DNA from: a virus
Strand: one strand, 5' to 3'
DNA length: 54,960 nucleotides
Virus record (IMG/VR): IMGVR_UViG_3300046028_005371
Span: 1-54,960 of that record
Made by a program: the position numbers and the translations under genes. The notes beneath the pieces were generated by a model that saw only the letters and a program-made list of their open reading frames with translations, was not told where the DNA came from and searched no databases. Shown in pieces: positions 53,029-54,960 of the stretch (positions are counted from its first letter, which is position 1; each line of letters begins with the position of its first letter).

Positions 53029-53036
53029 TATTTAAT
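53029..53036 (-). promoter_or_regulatory. Late-promoter-like box ATTAAATA
   Basis: Variant late box 4 nt upstream of the ATG at 53024, heading the second enzyme cassette. Same variant as in the palindrome at 11312-11329. Confidence 0.45.
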
Positions 53037-53046
53037 ACCTATGCAA

Positions 53047-53748
53047 TTACGTTACTACTTCAATGGTATTAAAAGACCAACCAAATCCTAACTGTTGGAA
53101 GTACCGCCCGTCATCATTTGGATCAATGCCCATTCTAGCATATTCAGCCGGACCTGTAACGGTCTTAACATGCCTAACTGGATATAGATCAATAACAGCT
53201 ACTCGACCTCCAAACTTAGTTGTACCTGATTTACTGTCAAGAACTCCTGCCCAGTAACCTTCAAGTCCGTAGCCCACACCTGCAGGCATCTTGCCAAAGT
53301 GTTCAGAGCATTCAGGCCAAGCACGTTGACTAAAGATAGGACACATAATTTCTACAGTATCAGTGATGTGCATCTTGGCACCAGGAATTAAAAAGGTGCT
53401 AGGGTGTGTTCTAAAACTGTCGGGAGTTAGTGCAGGCTGCGCCATGTCTAAATTATGTTCTTTACAGAAATTAAATGTAGCCTCAACACCTTCTGGAGTA
53501 GTTAGGCAATCGTCATCTAAAATCCAAATGTATTCATACTGACTTAGATCTTGTTTGCCAGCAAAATCTGCAACAATTTTCCACTTCTGACCTGGCGTAG
53601 TTTCTACATAGGCAGCGTGTTCTAAATTAGTTAATGGAGCAGAAGTCCAATTGAGTACTACTAGATCAAAGTTGCAGTTAGAATAGTCTCCCCACTGTTG
53701 AAATAGTGCATTAGGGCCTGCGGGGATAATTAAAAGATTCGTTTTCAT
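53047..53748 (-). CDS. Glycosyltransferase-like (GT-A/DUF707-type) protein
   Basis: 233 residues. NLLIIPAGPNALFQQWG opens the domain, YEYIWILDDDCLTTPEGV contains the DDD metal/nucleotide motif, and AGVGYGLEGYWAGVLDSK and VIDLYPVRHVKTVTGP follow as in DUF707 and related sugar transferases. Likely sugar transfer using a nucleotide sugar. Lies 3 nt after the dehydratase gene, suggesting a shared nucleotide-sugar route. Confidence 0.7.
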   Translation of the reverse strand: MKTNLLIIPAGPNALFQQWGDYSNCNFDLVVLNWTSAPLTNLEHAAYVETTPGQKWKIVADFAGKQDLSQYEYIWILDDDCLTTPEGVEATFNFCKEHNLDMAQPALTPDSFRTHPSTFLIPGAKMHITDTVEIMCPIFSQRAWPECSEHFGKMPAGVGYGLEGYWAGVLDSKSGTTKFGGRVAVIDLYPVRHVKTVTGPAEYARMGIDPNDDGRYFQQLGFGWSFNTIEVVT

Positions 53749-53751
53749 ATT

Positions 53752-54690
53752 TTACCAAACAAAGTTATTTTTATAATAGTCTACAATTTTAGCTAGTTCT
53801 TCATCGAAGTTGGCCTCAGCTTTCCAACCTAGGGCTTGTAGTTTGCTGTCGTCAATACTGTAACGGACATCCTGTCCTTTACGACCCCAACTAAAGTCGA
53901 TGTAGTCTTCGTAGTTTTCAGTGCCGGTAACTTGTTTGATAATCTTCTTGGCAATGTTAATGTTGCTGTCTTCACTGTTACCACTGATGTTAAAGATCTC
54001 TCCAGTTACTCCACTCTCAACAATGTGGATGATAGCATTAGCTGTATCGCTGACATGTAACCAGGTGCGTCTGGGAGTGCCGTTTTCGTGCAATGGAATC
54101 TTACGGCCAATGCTCAAATACTTAACAGCCTTAGGGATTAGCTTTTCAACATACTGCCCGATACCATAGTTGTTAGTAGGTCGAACAATGACCCAGGGGA
54201 TGTTATGTGTACGAGCCCAAGCACTGATCAACATGTCAGCAGCCGCTTTAGTAGCACTATAAGGGTTGCTTGGCTTTAGGATATCTGTTTCAGTATGACT
54301 ACCTTCTACAATATCTCCGTAGACTTCGTCTGTGGAAAAGTGTAGTAATGTAGGAACCTTGAACTTGTTCTTTTGTAAGTTTTGTAGTAGGTTGTGAACA
54401 CCGTAGATGTTGCTGTTTAAAAATACTTCACTGCCTACAATTGAATTATCTACGTGACTTTCTGCGGCAGTATTAATAACATAGTCGCAGTCTAACAAGT
54501 AAGTGATATCACGAATGTCTTGTTTGATATATTTAAATTTTGGATATGCCTGTAGTTCCGGTAAGAACTGTAGATTGGCAGCATAAGTTTCTTTGTCAAC
54601 ACCTATAACATACCAACCTTTGTCTAAACATTTTTTAGTTACGTGGTAACCAATAAAACCTAAACAACCGGTAACGTAAACAACTTTCAT
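53752..54690 (-). CDS. dTDP-glucose 4,6-dehydratase-like epimerase/dehydratase
   Basis: 312 residues. VTGCLGFIGYHV (5-16) binds NAD; FSTDEVYGD, the catalytic YSATK (YxxxK) and RPTNNYGIGQYVEKLIPK are characteristic of RfbB-type dehydratases, with RRTWLHVSDTANA further on. It would make a 4-keto-6-deoxy sugar nucleotide. AAGGA precedes the ATG, and the start overlaps the upstream sugar-enzyme gene by 4 nt. Confidence 0.88.
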   Translation of the reverse strand: MKVVYVTGCLGFIGYHVTKKCLDKGWYVIGVDKETYAANLQFLPELQAYPKFKYIKQDIRDITYLLDCDYVINTAAESHVDNSIVGSEVFLNSNIYGVHNLLQNLQKNKFKVPTLLHFSTDEVYGDIVEGSHTETDILKPSNPYSATKAAADMLISAWARTHNIPWVIVRPTNNYGIGQYVEKLIPKAVKYLSIGRKIPLHENGTPRRTWLHVSDTANAIIHIVESGVTGEIFNISGNSEDSNINIAKKIIKQVTGTENYEDYIDFSWGRKGQDVRYSIDDSKLQALGWKAEANFDEELAKIVDYYKNNFVW

Positions 54691-54960
54691 TTATAATTCC
54701 TTAGTCCTTGTTCTAATCCAATTAGGTTAAAATTATAACTAGACAATGCTACACTGTCTCCTGTTAAATTATTGCCTGTTGAATTTTTAATTTTAATCTT
54801 TGTTAGTGGCAGTCCTAAATGATTGCACAATATTTTAGCCATCTCACTTAGTCGATATTTATGGGGGTATACCATGTTGACATCAGAATGTTGACTGCGC
54901 CCTTCTACCATACGGTCAAGCATGGGCAAGATGTCTGGAAGGTAAATGTAATCTAAATAG
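54687..54960 (-). CDS. Partial NAD-dependent epimerase/dehydratase, C-terminal part
   Basis: The frame is open to the right edge, so only the last 90 residues are visible. YLDYIYLPDILPMLDRMVEG and YPHKYRLSEMAKILCNHLGL resemble the C-terminal substrate-binding part of extended SDR sugar epimerases. It overlaps the dehydratase gene by 4 nt. Identity beyond the SDR family cannot be decided here. Confidence 0.6.
   Translation of the reverse strand, partial: YLDYIYLPDILPMLDRMVEGRSQHSDVNMVYPHKYRLSEMAKILCNHLGLPLTKIKIKNSTGNNLTGDSVALSSYNFNLIGLEQGLRNYK

Overview
The window looks like part of a large, low-GC tailed phage of the T4-like myovirus type. The evidence is: TATAAATA late-promoter boxes; a virion protein with Ig-like repeats and a second one, cut by the left edge, with a collagen-like Gly-x-x repeat; dense trains of small genes joined by 4-nt ATGA overlaps; a polynucleotide kinase, RNA ligase and phosphatase set; and a very large tRNA array. 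No terminase, polymerase or capsid gene falls inside the window. The host is uncertain. A Bug/TctC-type periplasmic binding protein hints at a proteobacterium, perhaps a betaproteobacterium, but this is inference.

Layout. 1-2.1 kb: end of a structural region (minus strand). 2.1-23.4 kb: mainly minus-strand accessory and metabolic genes: UV-damage endonuclease UvsE, a QueD-like enzyme, ClpP, a Bax-inhibitor-1 membrane protein, a MazG-like pyrophosphohydrolase, an S11 D,D-carboxypeptidase, a glycosyltransferase, GTP cyclohydrolase I, GalE, a UDP-glucose dehydrogenase-like protein, a zincin and many small conserved phage proteins. A short plus-strand insert carries a P-loop sulfotransferase-like protein and the Bug protein. 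23.5-34.5 kb: an unusual enzyme cassette (plus strand to 31.9 kb, then minus): acyl carrier protein, fatty-acid desaturase, three PP-loop ATPases, three GNAT-like proteins, three Fe(II)/2-oxoglutarate-oxygenase-like proteins, a twitch-type radical SAM enzyme, a sulfotransferase-like protein and a PLP-fold protein. 34.6-38.8 kb: dCMP deaminase, RNA repair genes and a second zincin. 38.8-46.7 kb: about 40 tRNA genes, all minus strand, with anticodons for all 20 amino acids. The array is interrupted by small genes (an RNA polymerase omega-like protein, an HNH endonuclease) and by structured spacers. 47.1-53.7 kb: a second minus-strand enzyme cassette (kinase-like, two radical SAM, PLP-fold, Fe/2OG, glycosyltransferase-like). 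53.7 kb to the end: nucleotide-sugar epimerase/dehydratase genes.

How it works together. UvsE, the kinase/phosphatase/RNA-ligase set and the full tRNA complement would keep DNA, tRNA and translation going during infection. GalE, the UDP-sugar dehydrogenase, the dehydratase and the glycosyltransferases point to sugar modification. The two enzyme cassettes share paralogous PLP-fold proteins and the same mix of radical SAM and Fe/2OG chemistry. They look like one distributed biosynthetic or modification pathway whose product cannot be read from the sequence.

Regulation. Twelve near-consensus sigma70 promoters, all on the minus strand and all with exactly 17-bp spacers, are visible, plus TATAAATA-type late promoters. 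At several genes the start codon lies 4-6 nt after the -10 or late box with no Shine-Dalgarno sequence, so those mRNAs are predicted to be leaderless. The tRNA array also holds atypical tRNA-like genes, a three-copy covarying hairpin and a 354-nt gene-free spacer with an interleaved (pseudoknot-type) stem set.
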